A DNA stretch of 64,000 nucleotides from Apophysomyces variabilis (GCA_002749535.1 MZZL01000398.1:818482-882481), one strand, 5' to 3'. Shown: positions 1 to 10,199, counted from the stretch's first letter. Translations and numbers: made by a program. Notes: generated by a model from the letters alone, not told the origin.

Positions 1-188
1 GTCTAGGAGCGCCCTACAAATAGAAATGTCAATACATAATACGTACACAGTGGCAACCTACTACTCACCGCTTGTCTCTCGTTAAGTGTTTCGGCCGCGC
101 TTGACCCACGCTTGCCTCTGGTAACCCGTTTAGCCTCGCTATTGAGTATGTCAGTAATATTTAGCCAGGAAAAAAAGCAAAAAAATTA

Positions 189-824
189 TTACCGGCGTCT
201 GGCCTGCTGAGCTCTGTTGTGCCAGTGTTCGCTCACTAAATGCTTAGCAAGCCAGTCATCAACGCAGCAGTCAAATGGAAGGCCAAGGTCAACGCCAGCC
301 TTGTTGACAGCCTGAAACAAGCTTGCCTTGTCAGATCCAGGTAGATCACTCCAGTTAGGAAGTAGAACACCTGAATCTTGGAACGACTTGGCAACCTTGT
401 CACAACTCCATTTGACCCAGCGGGTAATTCTGCGCCGCACGTCATCCACAGTTACCAGAGGTTCGTCATGGTCAAGAGAGGCCTCGGAATTGCTATCCGT
501 CTCAAGTTCCGATAGCTTGTCAGTCTGAAGATACGTGCGGATGAAGGCAATGATATCTTCAGCAACAATCGCACGTGCCTTGCCTCCATCCGTGGGTTTT
601 TCGACTAGTAAATCTTTTCGATGATTAGCCTGGCGACGCGTTTCTTCTCTTGTTGCATCATTTTCCACCGAGGCCTTGACATGCTTCAGCTGCTCCAACA
701 TCAAGACCTGCAGGTTCTTCAACTCCTGAATCTCGTTGCGAATCGCCTGTTGATCACGTCGAAGTTCATTTAACACGTTCTCCTTGTTATTGACAGCATT
801 GCGGTTGGATTTTTTGGCGTTCAT
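189..824 (-). CDS. Uncharacterised coiled-coil protein next to a CACTA-type transposon
   Basis: Single-exon reading frame of 211 residues if started at the ATG at 824; an in-frame ATG at 875 would add 17 residues. I prefer 824 because a TATAAAA box sits at 81-87 beyond position 800 (minus strand 887-881), about 57 nt upstream, which would place transcription start downstream of the earlier ATG. The N-terminal 60 residues are rich in E, Q, L and K and look like a coiled coil. The C-terminal half has conserved-looking Trp and Cys positions (RITRWVKWSCDKV, then a stretch ending WHNRAQQARRR). I do not recognise the family. It is transcribed away from the Tnp2 gene and could be a second gene of that element or a host gene beside it; the left element end that would decide is not in the window. 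Confidence 0.6.
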   Translation of the reverse strand: MNAKKSNRNAVNNKENVLNELRRDQQAIRNEIQELKNLQVLMLEQLKHVKASVENDATREETRRQANHRKDLLVEKPTDGGKARAIVAEDIIAFIRTYLQTDKLSELETDSNSEASLDHDEPLVTVDDVRRRITRWVKWSCDKVAKSFQDSGVLLPNWSDLPGSDKASLFQAVNKAGVDLGLPFDCCVDDWLAKHLVSEHWHNRAQQARRR

Positions 825-880
825 GATGATTGAAGTTCGGTAATAATATATGGTTAATTTGATAGATACTGGCACTTACC

Positions 881-887
881 TTTTATA
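881..887 (-). promoter_or_regulatory. TATA box of the coiled-coil gene
   Basis: TATAAAA on the minus strand, about 57 nt before the preferred start codon at 824. Confidence 0.45.
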
Positions 888-1457
888 CAGGTTGAAAAGA
901 CAACAGAAAAATTTTTTGTCAGTCTTTTTTAATTATTTCAACGCGTCACGATATCGTAGATTAAATCTACTAACGAGTCATTTCATAATATAGCCCGGAT
1001 ACGCGTTATACACTCAGTTATGCAAGTCACTGTTTCTGTTTATATTCTGAACTTTGCTTTCAGGATGTTTAGGGTAATTGGGAGGTCTCGTATACGACGA
1101 AAGATAATTTTACGTAGAGGGATTTACATCTACTACAGGGCAAAGTCTTTATGGAATTATTTCTGTTTTGCAACGTTCTAAATTTAGTAATACCTGGTGT
1201 CCGTATATGGTTGACTTGTTGCACAGATCGCAAGATGCGTACCTGAGCTTAAACTACAACAAATATACCAGAAGCACGCGTCGAAAAGAACGCGATACGC
1301 CTCCAAAAACAAAACACGAAGTGAGATACTGTCGCGTACTTGGTTTAAAACACACGCGACGTGATCTTTTCCCAAAACTAAAACCGCTACAACATAAATA
1401 CTGAACTGTATCTTCGTCCATTAGAAGCTAAATAATAATTGCGATCTTCCATTAAGC
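888..1457. other. Intergenic stretch between coiled-coil gene and Tnp2 gene
   Basis: No convincing coding sequence. ACGCG/CGCGT motifs recur near 942, 1000, 1275-1300, 1333 and 1353 in otherwise AT-rich DNA. If the Tnp2 element's 5' end were here these could be subterminal repeats, but no CACTGCGGG terminus was found, and the motif differs from the repeats at the 3' end. Confidence 0.4.
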
Positions 1458-4443
1458 ATGAAATGTTGTATGTATTGTAGCAATCCCTTTCCAAATAAGG
1501 AGCTCGAGAAACATCAGTTCAGCTGTCATGCACGATCTCGGAAAAGATCACGCATTGCATACAATCCTTTACCTGCCGGAGGTAAGAGTTACTTGATAGC
1601 AAATATGCAAACTGACTTTCCAATCGTTGTTAGGCCCTTTCGTTGGTCAAACTCCTGCCTTGGAGAGAGGACGAAGCCTTCTTAATGATTGGGATGATCT
1701 GGACGAGCCTGCCGATGACATAGTTGAAAGTAATGATAGCGATGCAAGCGACGAACAGTTGGAGATCAATGAAATGGAAGATAGCAACGACAATGATATA
1801 CGGGAAGAATATATGTCAAATAGTGGCGTAACTGTGCAGCAATGTAATGATGATGGGCCATTACATGTTGAAGTTCAAGACGTACCTGACCTGTCATTCA
1901 TCGAGAGAAGCACAATAGAGTTGATCACTTTATTGACTGATCTGAACGTGGGAAGAAATGCGACAGATGAGATAATACAATGGATTAACGACTATGTTCG
2001 GCATCCAAAGTTTGGTAAATATATATGGCGTACACTATACAATTAGGAAGCTGATTATTAGTGCCCTATAGAAAAACAGCAGCTTCTAAGCCAGTATAAA
2101 GCAAAAAAGGTTCTCTTACGGATGTTTCCCATCAAGCCGATGGTATATGATACCTGCCCTGGAGGATGCTATATGTATACGGATGATAGAGAGCTGCATT
2201 GCCCGCAGTGCAGCAAACCACGCTATTGCAAACGAACAAACAAGGCTCAACTGACCACTACGCATCTTCCTTTGTCTCAACAAATTGCAGCCTTATTTTG
2301 CCATCCACAGATGAGATCCATGCTCTCTTACCGTCAGCGTCATAATCAAGAAATGCATGAGGCAGAATTTGTTGACATTTTTGATGGGAAGTTATACAAC
2401 TCGTGCAAGCCATTGATCAGTGGTCCAAATGATATAGTTCTTTCAATGTTTGTGGATGGCTTCAATCTCTTCCGCAAACGGCAGCAGACACTCACCATGG
2501 TGATGGCCGTAAACCTCAACCTTCCCCCAGAAAAAAGGTACGAACCAATATATAAATAGACTTTCTCAATATTTGTTACAGGTATCTGAAAGAGAACCTT
2601 ATACAAGTCGCAGTGATACCAGGGCCGAAGAAGCCAAAAGAACTTTTTAGCTTTCTGAAGCCCATACTTGATGAATTGCAGATTCTCTCAGAGCGTGGAA
2701 TGAATATCCGTTGTCAAGGGGTCACTTACTATTGCAAAGTGCACCTGCTAATAGCGAGTGGTGATATCCCTGGCGTGGCAGATCTCTGCTGTCATAGTGG
2801 ACATACTTCTAAATATGGATGCCGAATTTGTCTTGTAGAAGGACAGTCCTACAATGGTCATGGTATGTACTTCCCGGGAGGACCGCAGAAAGCTTCTGAG
2901 AGAAAGGCGATCCATTTTCATAATGGAGATGAGGTACCCAGATATACTACTACACAGCCAGATTACTCACCAAAACGATGTTAGCAATATGGGTTGAAGC
3001 GATCGGCGATGTTTTCCGCTCTTCCTACATTTACGGGCCCTTTTTTTTTCGGATTTGATGAGATGCATTGCTTTGGCCATGGTATTGCCCATCAGATTTG
3101 GGAAGCGATCCAGGGAAGATATGGCACCAACAATCCTCTTGCATTGGAACCCAGGTATCGCAAAGCCATTGGGCAGTGCATGACAGAAGCCCAACACTCT
3201 TATATGCCAGGCATCTTTGAAGGATCATTCATAAGTAAATATGCTTTGGGATATACCACTTTGCTAAACATGCATGGTAGATATAGAACAAACTGCCGGT
3301 TACGCACGTGCTGTTGATTGGATGGTATTTTTGCAGTATGTCATACCTACACTAGTCATCGAGCAGTTGGACGAGCAATGGGCTAGACGGCCAAGACCAC
3401 AACAGCTTTCTATGTTTTCTGAGGCAGATATTAAGGCTGCAAAGGATGCTCTTTTATCCATTTCACGAGCGTGTGCGTTGGCATTACAATACCAGATCTC
3501 TGAGGACGACTTGGCTGATATCAGAAAGTAATACTATACAGGGAAAGAAGAAGCATTACATAACTTACACCTACTCTTTCTCAGACTTGTCAAACTGTGG
3601 CACTTATTCCTCAAGAAATACCTGCCAATATCTGTGTTCACAATAAATGAGCATTTGCTTCTCCACCTGACTGATGCAATTGCTCATCTCGGCCCACTCC
3701 GATATTGCAGCACCCGCCCTATGGAACGCATTATCGGAATGCTCAAGCCAAGGATTCGATCCCGTTCCCGCCCGCAGGCAAGCGCCGCCAATGCCTTGAT
3801 ATACAGTTCTGCAGCTATGTACTTCGATCGCTGCATGAAGTATACGAAAGACGACGAGCTTGAGCGCGTGCAGTTAACAGCAGAGGCAGAAGACGGAGAG
3901 GTTACGCTAAAGGCCTTCAAGAAAGAGAATATATTAGCGTATCAACATATGAACTTGGCAGCCCTTGTCACAGACTTCTGGAGGAGGGAAAATGAGCACT
4001 TGGAGGATCTCTCTTCAGAGATTCATGTGGCTCAAGAGGCGTTTGTTAACGGAGTCCGTTTCTTTGCCAAGAATGCTCGTTCTCAGAACTGCAGTTTGGT
4101 GAGACTACGATTACCGGTGGATCAAAAGTCACGATGTGGATTCCGAAGTCGGCAAGACCTCCAATGGAAGACATTCTTTGGAGAAGTGCAGTTTTTCTTT
4201 CACCACAGCACTGCCACCACCAGCAATGTACTATGCTACGTACGCTTACACGTAGACGTTGTTATGACGAACGGGTTTCCTTTTGGTAGTTCAAGACGAA
4301 CGAAGGATTACGTTACCAAAGCCGAATACCTTGAAAGCATTGTCGGCATCCTCCCTTCCACAAGGCAAACCGAGAAAGCTTTCTACATATACCCTAGTAT
4401 GACCATGCATCCCATAGATTTGGGGAATATCACCCTTATATAA
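1458..4443 (+). CDS. Tnp2-family (Transposase_21) transposase, apparently intact
   Basis: DDE-type transposase of the CACTA superfamily, which cuts and re-inserts its own element. I place exons at 1458-1581, 1634-2014, 2072-2537, 2582-2933, 2985-3234, 3281-3527 and 3585-4443. The sum is 2,679 nt, an open frame of 892 residues, so apparent stops such as TAG at 2982 fall inside introns. Residues 4-23 form a C2HC finger (CMYCSNPFPN, then H19 and C23). An acidic linker is followed by the Tnp2 core: CPGGC..CPQCSKPRY, the DGFNLFRK block, NLPPEKRY, PGPKKPKE, a Cys/His-rich block (CCHSGHTSKYGCRIC) and FDEMHCFGHG. The C-terminal block FFGEVQFFF recurs in the stump at 7.2-7.55 kb. Family assignment is firm; activity is inference. 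Confidence 0.8.
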
Positions 4444-4522
4444 TAAACGAGTACTATACAATATGCATGGATAATAACCAAAAAAGATGCAAAATATCTG
4501 GTGCATTTTTGGTGTCGATTGA

Positions 4523-4723
4523 CCAAATACTCACCGGAAAATCTGGTCACTAGAACTGTTACCGAAAAGAAACCAGAAACCTACCAAAAAATTCGGTCAC
4601 CAAAGCAGTAACCAGAACTTAACCAATAACAACCCGAACTTCTGGTGATTTTCGCGAAATGACCAAAACTTAACCTAAAATAACCAAAACTCACCAGAAA
4701 GTCACCAAAAATTTCCCGCAGTG
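4523..4723. repeat. CACTA subterminal repeat array and right terminus
   Basis: About 200 bp with many imperfect copies, on both strands, of a short unit like AACCAAAACTTAACC (variants AACCAGAACTTAACC, ACTCACCAGAAAGTCACC, GGTCACC). It ends in the terminus CCCGCAGTG at 4723. In CACTA elements such repeats bind the element's own accessory DNA-binding protein. Confidence 0.7.
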
Positions 4724-5080
4724 TAATCCTTGTAACAAGGTCTACTTTTTTTAGTTCAACAATTGATGATGGTCCTTGGATATACGGAGAGGTGAAATAT
4801 ATCTTAGAGTGAAAGGAGTTGCTATGGTTTGACATCTAACTAAGGTTTAACTCTCACCTTGGGGATTAAATGCAGGGGCCAAGGGTAACAACGATAATGC
4901 TTCGCCAATTCCTTACAAATGCAATGAACACTGGAGATGTTTTACATAAAACACTAATTTGGTGTCTGGAAAAGAGACAGAATATTAATGCGCAGCATGT
5001 TCACCAACTCTGTTCAACAGGGCTTTTTTACTGCTCCTTACTACAATTACCACGTTGGTTCCTACAATGTAGACTGCGTA
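4724..5080. other. Spacer between CACTA end and hAT end
   Basis: No gene seen. Short ORFs here do not resemble known proteins. The first ~300 bp are ordinary AT-rich DNA. Confidence 0.4.
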
Positions 5081-5100
5081 TAGGGCATGAAATGGTCAAT

Positions 5101-5245
5101 TTGGGCCAGGTCATAACTGGGCCGGGCGAATATATTGACCCAAGGCCCATTGGGCCATCTTATCTGGGTCAAAGGTATGGCCCAAGGGCCATTGGGCCAC
5201 TTTATATGGGCCTAAGTTTCACCCGGAGCCCATTGGGGTCCCCTT
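5101..5245. repeat. GGCCCATTGGGCC palindromic repeats in the hAT terminal region
   Basis: Several near-identical copies of GGCCCATTGGGCC, GGCCCAAGGGCCATTGGGCC and TTGGGCCAGG lie within ~150 bp next to the candidate hAT terminus. They look like subterminal binding sites. Local GC is clearly above the surroundings. Confidence 0.6.
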
Positions 5246-5504
5246 TTGAAGGCTTAGACTAAGTTTTAATAAATCAGGTTGTAAATGTAATCTAGTAGAA
5301 ACAAGATGATTAGAACAAATGCTAATCAGCGACAGCTCATGTCATTGCAAACATAATTTGGTAAATGTCAACCTAAGATGCATTTATTATATGAGAAGGC
5401 ATTAAAGAATATATAAAGAAATGGTTTAAAGCAATAATAAAAAAAAAAGAACACTGAATAAAGAAGAAATAAATATAAAAAAGAAAACAGGGCGATGACA
5501 GCAT

Positions 5505-6575
5505 TAGTACAATTGTGAGCGAATTCGATCTTTTTCCAGCATGCATGCGCGGATTGTCTCTACATTCAATGATGATCGGTTCTATGAAACAAGATTTCTT
5601 CCACCAGAAAACACACGTTCAACCGGCACACTAGACCCTATTCAAGTGTTCAATACAGAGCTATCAGAATGATCACTAAAGATTGACTATACCTGGAATT
5701 GCTAAGTAATCACGCGCTATACGGGAGAGCACTGGGTAAACTGATCTTCTGTCGCGCCACCACAACAATGGAGTTTTTGTTATTTCTTTTTCTTTTTTAA
5801 GGTAATCGTCGAGCTTAGTGTTTTTGTTTTTCTTTTTCAACGCCATGCTACTGCTTTCACCGTACATATGCTTCATGAAATCGTCCAGATCATTGTCAAA
5901 ACTAGGATTGGTTGATTGATACAAGCTTTCATCAGTGTCATCATACAAAATAAATGGCTTGTATTCATCGTAGACAGTCTGACATTGATCAATGCAAAAG
6001 TCAATCCATTCAGTGCCCCAGTCATGCATACGGTAATAATCAGTTTTCAAACGTGGGTCAAGGACTAAAAGAAAAATACAGTATATCAGTTGAAGTGCTG
6101 CATAAAAGCGTGAACTTACTTGTAGCAACTGAGCAGATGGGCGAAAGGTCAGTTTTGCAGTAATATTTTTTTCAATTTCACAAAGCAACATTCAGCAGCA
6201 GCGGCGAGTTCACTTGAAGACGATTGGTATACATCCAACTTGTCCATCATCGCGTTGTAAGCAGGGATGACAGCATTAATTGTTGGATACTTCGATGCAG
6301 ATAAAAATTTGTTATTTTTTGAAAAATCTTTAAAATGTGATGGTTAAACAATTGTCAAATGTAGAAATACTTGTACTTACAGAAAATAAGTCTGAAAAGT
6401 CGGCCAACAAGTCCCATTCACGGTCACTTAGTTGGAACGTACCCATTGTTCTTTTTTCGGTGGTCACTAGAATCATTAATGGCATTTTCAACTTGATGGC
6501 ATTGTCAATCATCTCCACGGTCGAGTTCCATCGTGTCTTGCAGTCAAGAGTGAGTTGAATAGATGGACAGTTTGG
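5505..6575 (-). pseudogene. hAT transposase remnant (C-terminal half) with frameshift and stop
   Basis: Reading down the minus strand, the hAT landmarks appear in order: LDCKTRWNSTVEMI (near 6550), a WDLL..LF block, YPTINAVIPAYNAMMDKL, LDPRLKTDYYRMHDW (near 6055), and the dimerisation region WWRDRRSVYPVLSRIARDYLAIP then SVPVERVFSGGRNL (near 5600). The gene is broken. A run of seven T on the plus strand (6166-6172) shifts the frame within the KLKK segment, and TAG at 5584-5582 interrupts the C-terminus just after FSGGRNLVS. The BED finger and N-terminal catalytic part were not found. At least one intron near 6060-6120 is still recognisable. Confidence 0.75.
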
Positions 6576-7198
6576 AGTAGCTTTGATATATGTGTCATAT
6601 TTGACATAACATAAGTATCATACATACTTCTTCCACCAAGTCTAAACGATCTTTATATGAGTTTATCATACCATCAGCACTACATCCACAGATAAAAACC
6701 TGCATCAGCCAGACATCTACTTAAGGATTGTTATAATCTGAGATACTAGGACACTCTGCTATGATCTTAAGGTACCCCGGCATATCCTATCTCATGATTG
6801 TGCGACAAGACAATTACGATGACGACGATCTTGGCAATAGACACAGTGATTAATAAGCGTCCCTGATTCATGCATTAGATGACCGCTATTCAGATTCAGC
6901 TATATGACAGCTTCTCTGACAAAAGATGAATAATCATTCATTGTCATCAATCTACCATGAACAGTCAGTGCTTACGCATCTTCTGATTACTAAGGCATTT
7001 AACTAAGCATGCAAAGGGTATAAATACTGCTGGTAGACAATTGTAATTAAGATATCTTTTTAATTCCAAATAAAAACCTCCCCAAGAGTCTCAAGTATCT
7101 TGTCAACCGTTTTATTACTAATTCTTCAAAGGCAATCGTGCAGCATATTTTGTTAGGATTGCTACTACAATTGACATGTAAGATATAAATAAGTAGTT
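6576..7198. other. Spacer between hAT remnant and second CACTA stump
   Basis: AT-rich, with no convincing ORF or repeat. It probably contains eroded transposon sequence, but I could not match any of it. Confidence 0.35.
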
Positions 7199-7554
7199 CT
7201 ACCAACACTGTTCTCTGTTTTAGATATACCAACTCTCGGCGTCCCGCAAGATTAGAGACAAGGTACTTCTTCGGCCAAGTACTTTTTTATATGCGGCATA
7301 CTCAGAATAACGAGGCGCGCATGCTGGCTGCTGTATACGTTTACGACGCAAAAGCGGACAGAAACTTTGAGTTCATTTATATGAGTCCATCAGCCAGATC
7401 TAAGCTGGTGGTCATAGAATGTTATGACATTGTGAGCTTCGTTGATCGTTTGACAAAGAAAACTGGGAATCGCCCATCTGTGTATTATTTCTTTTGGCCT
7501 GAGATGGTGTCGCAACACAACAGCAGCAGTTTGGGTCTTCTCACTACTATCTAG
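7199..7554 (+). pseudogene. C-terminal fragment of a Tnp2-type transposase
   Basis: An open frame ending at 7554. The segment TRYFFGQVLFYMRHTQNNEA and what follows align by eye with the first transposase's C-terminus: LQWKTFFGEVQFFFHHSTAT, then a Val/Tyr-rich strand and a closing aromatic block (VYYFFWPEM against FYIYPSM). Everything upstream (finger, catalytic core) is missing, so it cannot be functional. Confidence 0.6.
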
Positions 7555-7719
7555 CAGATGAATGACCGTAAGGTATTGATTTCGAATCTGTTATTGGACA
7601 TGCGACATTAACATGGGATTTGTTAGTGATTTCTCCTTTTTTTTCCCCCAGTATAGCAAAGAAAAAAAAAGGAAAAATAAACAATCAATGCTGTCCTTTA
7701 ATATGGATCGAATTCAATG

Positions 7720-7855
7720 ATTAGTATCAATGTATCCTTTAAATTAATCCTTGAATAAGACGGAAATTTTACATTTACCGTGATTATTCAAGGATTACTT
7801 TAAAGTATAATTGAAGACTTTATCCTTGAATCTAAGGATAAATTTTCCCGTAGTG
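7720..7855. repeat. Subterminal repeats and terminus of second CACTA stump
   Basis: ATCCTT(G/T)AA and its complement TTCAAGGAT occur at least five times between 7733 and 7842. The region then ends in TTTTCCCGTAGTG. Confidence 0.6.
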
Positions 7856-7935
7856 CATGTCTATAAGGTTCCCTCCTCTGTGGCAGTGATGCGTTAAATA
7901 CGATCAAAGACTTAATATGCAAAAGGATCACTTAC

Positions 7936-8480
7936 CGAGTGGCTTTATCGATGATGCCTTGCTTGGCAAGCAATGAGGCCTCGAACATGCAATTTGTTAA
8001 TAATTTCGCTTTCTTGTTGATTAGCTTCATTATGATCTCTACGTCTGAGATTGCTAGATCTTTCCTTAGAATATGTTAAACCATCATTGTGCAGGTTTTG
8101 ATGTTTGATTCGCTTTCCTTGTCGTCTTCCTCCTCCTCTTCATCATTCTTTGTCTTCTCCTCATCATTCTTTCTGCATATAATCTCGTACAAGGGCTGCA
8201 TATTTGCTTCGATATAAGCGATCCATTTGGTGGCGATATCATGATCACTTGTCTTTATGGACTGTTGAATTTGGTACGAAGTAGCCCGCACTGAATCTTG
8301 CTGGGACTCCTGAAGCTCTTTGCTCCAAGCGTCCGCTGCCTGGCGGAAAATACCACGAAATCTGTCCTTGGTCTTTTCGACTTGTAAACTTGAACTTAGC
8401 ACCTCATCAATGGGTAGATGGTCAGAAGCTTCATCCGCGGCTTGATATAATCGACGAGTATGTTTTTGAAATCTTTTCTT
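7936..8480 (-). pseudogene. Unrecognised gene remnant with an in-frame stop
   Basis: One frame on the minus strand gives coherent protein-like sequence from about 8480 (YQAADEASDHLPIDEVLSSS) through DRFRGIFRQAADAWSKELQ, an acidic run of Glu/Asp, and after one TAA (8078-8076) continues in the same frame as KDLAISDVEIIMKLINKKAK to a good donor site at 7936. No obvious 40-70 nt intron removes the TAA, so I read it as a nonsense mutation; a very short intron is the alternative. The family is not recognised. It abuts the CACTA stump and may have been cut by that insertion. Confidence 0.4.
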
Positions 8481-8486
8481 TATATC

Positions 8487-9136
8487 CTACTCGTATGTGC
8501 CTGAGACACTCTCATAATTGACCATTGGCCTTGAAATTTTCCTCCTTGTTTGAAAATTTATCATATAAGCGAGCTAACGGTATATTTAAGCGCATTGTAA
8601 GGCTTGGAACAAAGGATCGCTAAGATAAAACAAGACAACAAAGAGGACGCGCAATGTGATCATCAATGACGCAGGGTGTCATTGATAGTTATCCGTCACA
8701 TGCCGAAGAATATTAATCTATCGAAAGAGCTTATTGAAGAGACATGCTGCATTTCGATTACTATGTCTGATGTTCAACATTCAGATAAATTTCTTATGCG
8801 CTAAGTGAATGCAACAGTTTTTATACGAAAATTTTTTTCGTCTAGATGGATGGAAGTGTGATGACCTATGCTTATGAAATCATTATACTTGATGATTTGC
8901 AGTTTCATTCTAGCATGAAGAGCGTTCTCCATAGCAGATCACAGAAACTCGGCAACGTTCACTATATAAGTAAATTAAGTTAGGGTTATTTGCGCTGTAT
9001 TATGAAAGCCCATTTTTTAAAGTTCATCTTCCCAATTTAGACAAAAGCGGAGTAGCAGGTTTTCGTTGTAAACATCGATACTACAAAACTACGGTGCTTA
9101 CACAGTGAACCACGCTTTATTTTGTTTTGTAAGTCG
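8487..9136. other. Intergenic, nothing recognised
   Basis: AT-rich, no ORF with protein-like composition, no repeat noticed. Confidence 0.4.
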
Positions 9137-10125
9137 TCAATTGGCAATATATATTCCTCTGATTGCATGACAGTCCCTCACGCACCAATCAAGCTTTTTG
9201 GCCATTCCATCCTCAATATCATATGCCCAGGCATGAACTGCTAATTTTTGACCTTTACCCCATGCGTTCTGGACTATTGTTGAATGGCAGACGTTCTCAG
9301 CAGAATGGATGGCATTTAATTCTGCTAGGCGCCGGGTACGTGTAGTTTCATCTTCGATTGCGTCTAATTCTGTGCGATGCACTATTTTGACGTCAATGAA
9401 TCAATACTTCAGCTTTTCAGTTAAAATCTTACATCGATATACATCCTTGATATTTCGAAGCCAGTTATCAATAAGACCATACTGTTTATGACCGCAAGCA
9501 GCAGCTACGCCGCCACAGTTGTAATGGCCTAGATTGAGGAAATTTTTCAGTTTTTCAACGAGCACTGCTAATATGACGCACCACAAACGATAATGTGCTC
9601 TACTCTCAAGACTTCCACGGCATATTGTAACACAGACAGACAATTTAAATCGGAATGGTTCACCACGTTGGCAATATTGCGATGTACGAATATCTCTCCC
9701 GGACCAAGTTGCACGATTTGGTTAGCAGGGACACGAGAATCGGAGCATCCTGTTAAATTCGGTTAACCCTATATTACCAATACCATATCCTTGGAATAGG
9801 TACCTATCCAGAGGATCTTAGGCTCTTGTCGAAGCGCAATATGCTTGAAAAACTCCGGATCTTCTTGTACTACTGCTTTGGCCCAGTCATGATTGTTTTT
9901 CAGCAACCCATCCAGACTGTCGTCCGAAGGGTCAAATTTGTTGCCAGCAGCACTTCGAGGACTGCTGCTTGCTACTGGATAGTCTTGAGTAGCTATCAAT
10001 AAGAGGTCAGATTGAAATATCGTTATACGTTCCTGTACAATACTTTGAGTGTTGCTTGTATCCACAGTAACCGTTGTGGTACTTGAGTTGGTTCCGTTGT
10101 TGTGTTCGGTGATAAAGGGAGGCAT
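9137..10125 (-). CDS. Beta-class carbonic anhydrase
   Basis: Zinc enzyme that interconverts CO2 and bicarbonate, supplying bicarbonate to carboxylases and to CO2 sensing. Exons 10125-9804, 9749-9582, 9528-9433 and 9381-9137 join to 276 residues. The zinc ligands and the Asp-Arg dyad are all present: [13 protein letters not shown] carries the first Cys plus Asp and Arg, and [10 protein letters not shown], restored exactly across the second intron, carries His and the second Cys. Flanking family blocks are [49 protein letters not shown] and [14 protein letters not shown]. The start at 10125 is chosen over an in-frame ATG at 10188 because a TATA box overlaps the earlier one. No mitochondrial presequence is obvious, so it is probably cytosolic. 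Confidence 0.92.
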
Positions 10126-10189
10126 ATCAAAGAAAAAACTGGGCGTGAGAAAGAAGTGAAATAGCAAACAACAATGATGCAATGGCATG

Positions 10190-10199
10190 TATTTATATA
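10190..10199 (-). promoter_or_regulatory. TATA box of the carbonic anhydrase gene
   Basis: TATATAAATA on the minus strand, 65-75 nt before the chosen start codon. Confidence 0.5.

Larger units (their letters stand above)
1458..4723 (+). mobile_element. CACTA/EnSpm (Tnp2-type) DNA transposon, right end present, left end not found
   Basis: The element carries a Tnp2-family transposase gene (1458-4443) and ends 280 bp beyond its stop with CCCGCAGTG at 4715-4723. Read from the other strand this is CACTGCGGG, a terminus of the CACT-starting kind known in this superfamily. The last ~200 bp are packed with short related repeats, as expected for CACTA subterminal binding sites. No matching left terminus is visible, so the element may begin before position 1, with the coiled-coil ORF inside it, or its left end may be lost. 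The flank TAA after 4723 could be part of a 3-bp target duplication but cannot be tested without the other end. Confidence 0.75.
5081..6575 (-). mobile_element. Decayed hAT-superfamily DNA transposon
   Basis: Remains of a minus-strand hAT transposase gene (about 6575-5505) followed by ~420 bp of repeat-rich DNA. The candidate 3' terminus is TAGGGCATGAAATGG at 5081, preceded by ACTGCGTA (5073-5080) as a possible 8-bp target duplication. The other end was not found, so the N-terminal half and 5' end are probably deleted or too diverged. Confidence 0.6.
7199..7855 (+). mobile_element. 3' stump of a second CACTA-type element
   Basis: Holds only the last ~110 residues of a Tnp2-like transposase plus ~300 bp to a right terminus TTTTCCCGTAGTG ending at 7855 (CACTACGGGAAAA on the other strand). 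The stop-to-terminus distance (301 bp) is close to that of the first element (280 bp), and the orientation is the same. Subterminal repeats here are of a different type (ATCCTTGAAT and TATCCTTGAATCTAAGGAT, 7730-7842), so this is a different family. Confidence 0.65.

Noticed and set aside
1133..1145. CTACTACAGGGC as a possible left CACTA terminus
   Set aside because: Differs from the right terminus CACTGCGGG, and no matching subterminal repeats follow it.
2982..2984. In-frame TAG that would make the Tnp2 gene a pseudogene
   Set aside because: It lies at the 3' end of a good intron (donor GTACCC at 2934, acceptor TTAG at 2984) and splicing keeps the frame open.
4870..5262. 130-codon plus-strand ORF
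   Set aside because: Its second half simply translates the GGCCCATTGGGCC repeats of the hAT end (RPIGPSYLGQRYGPRAIGP).
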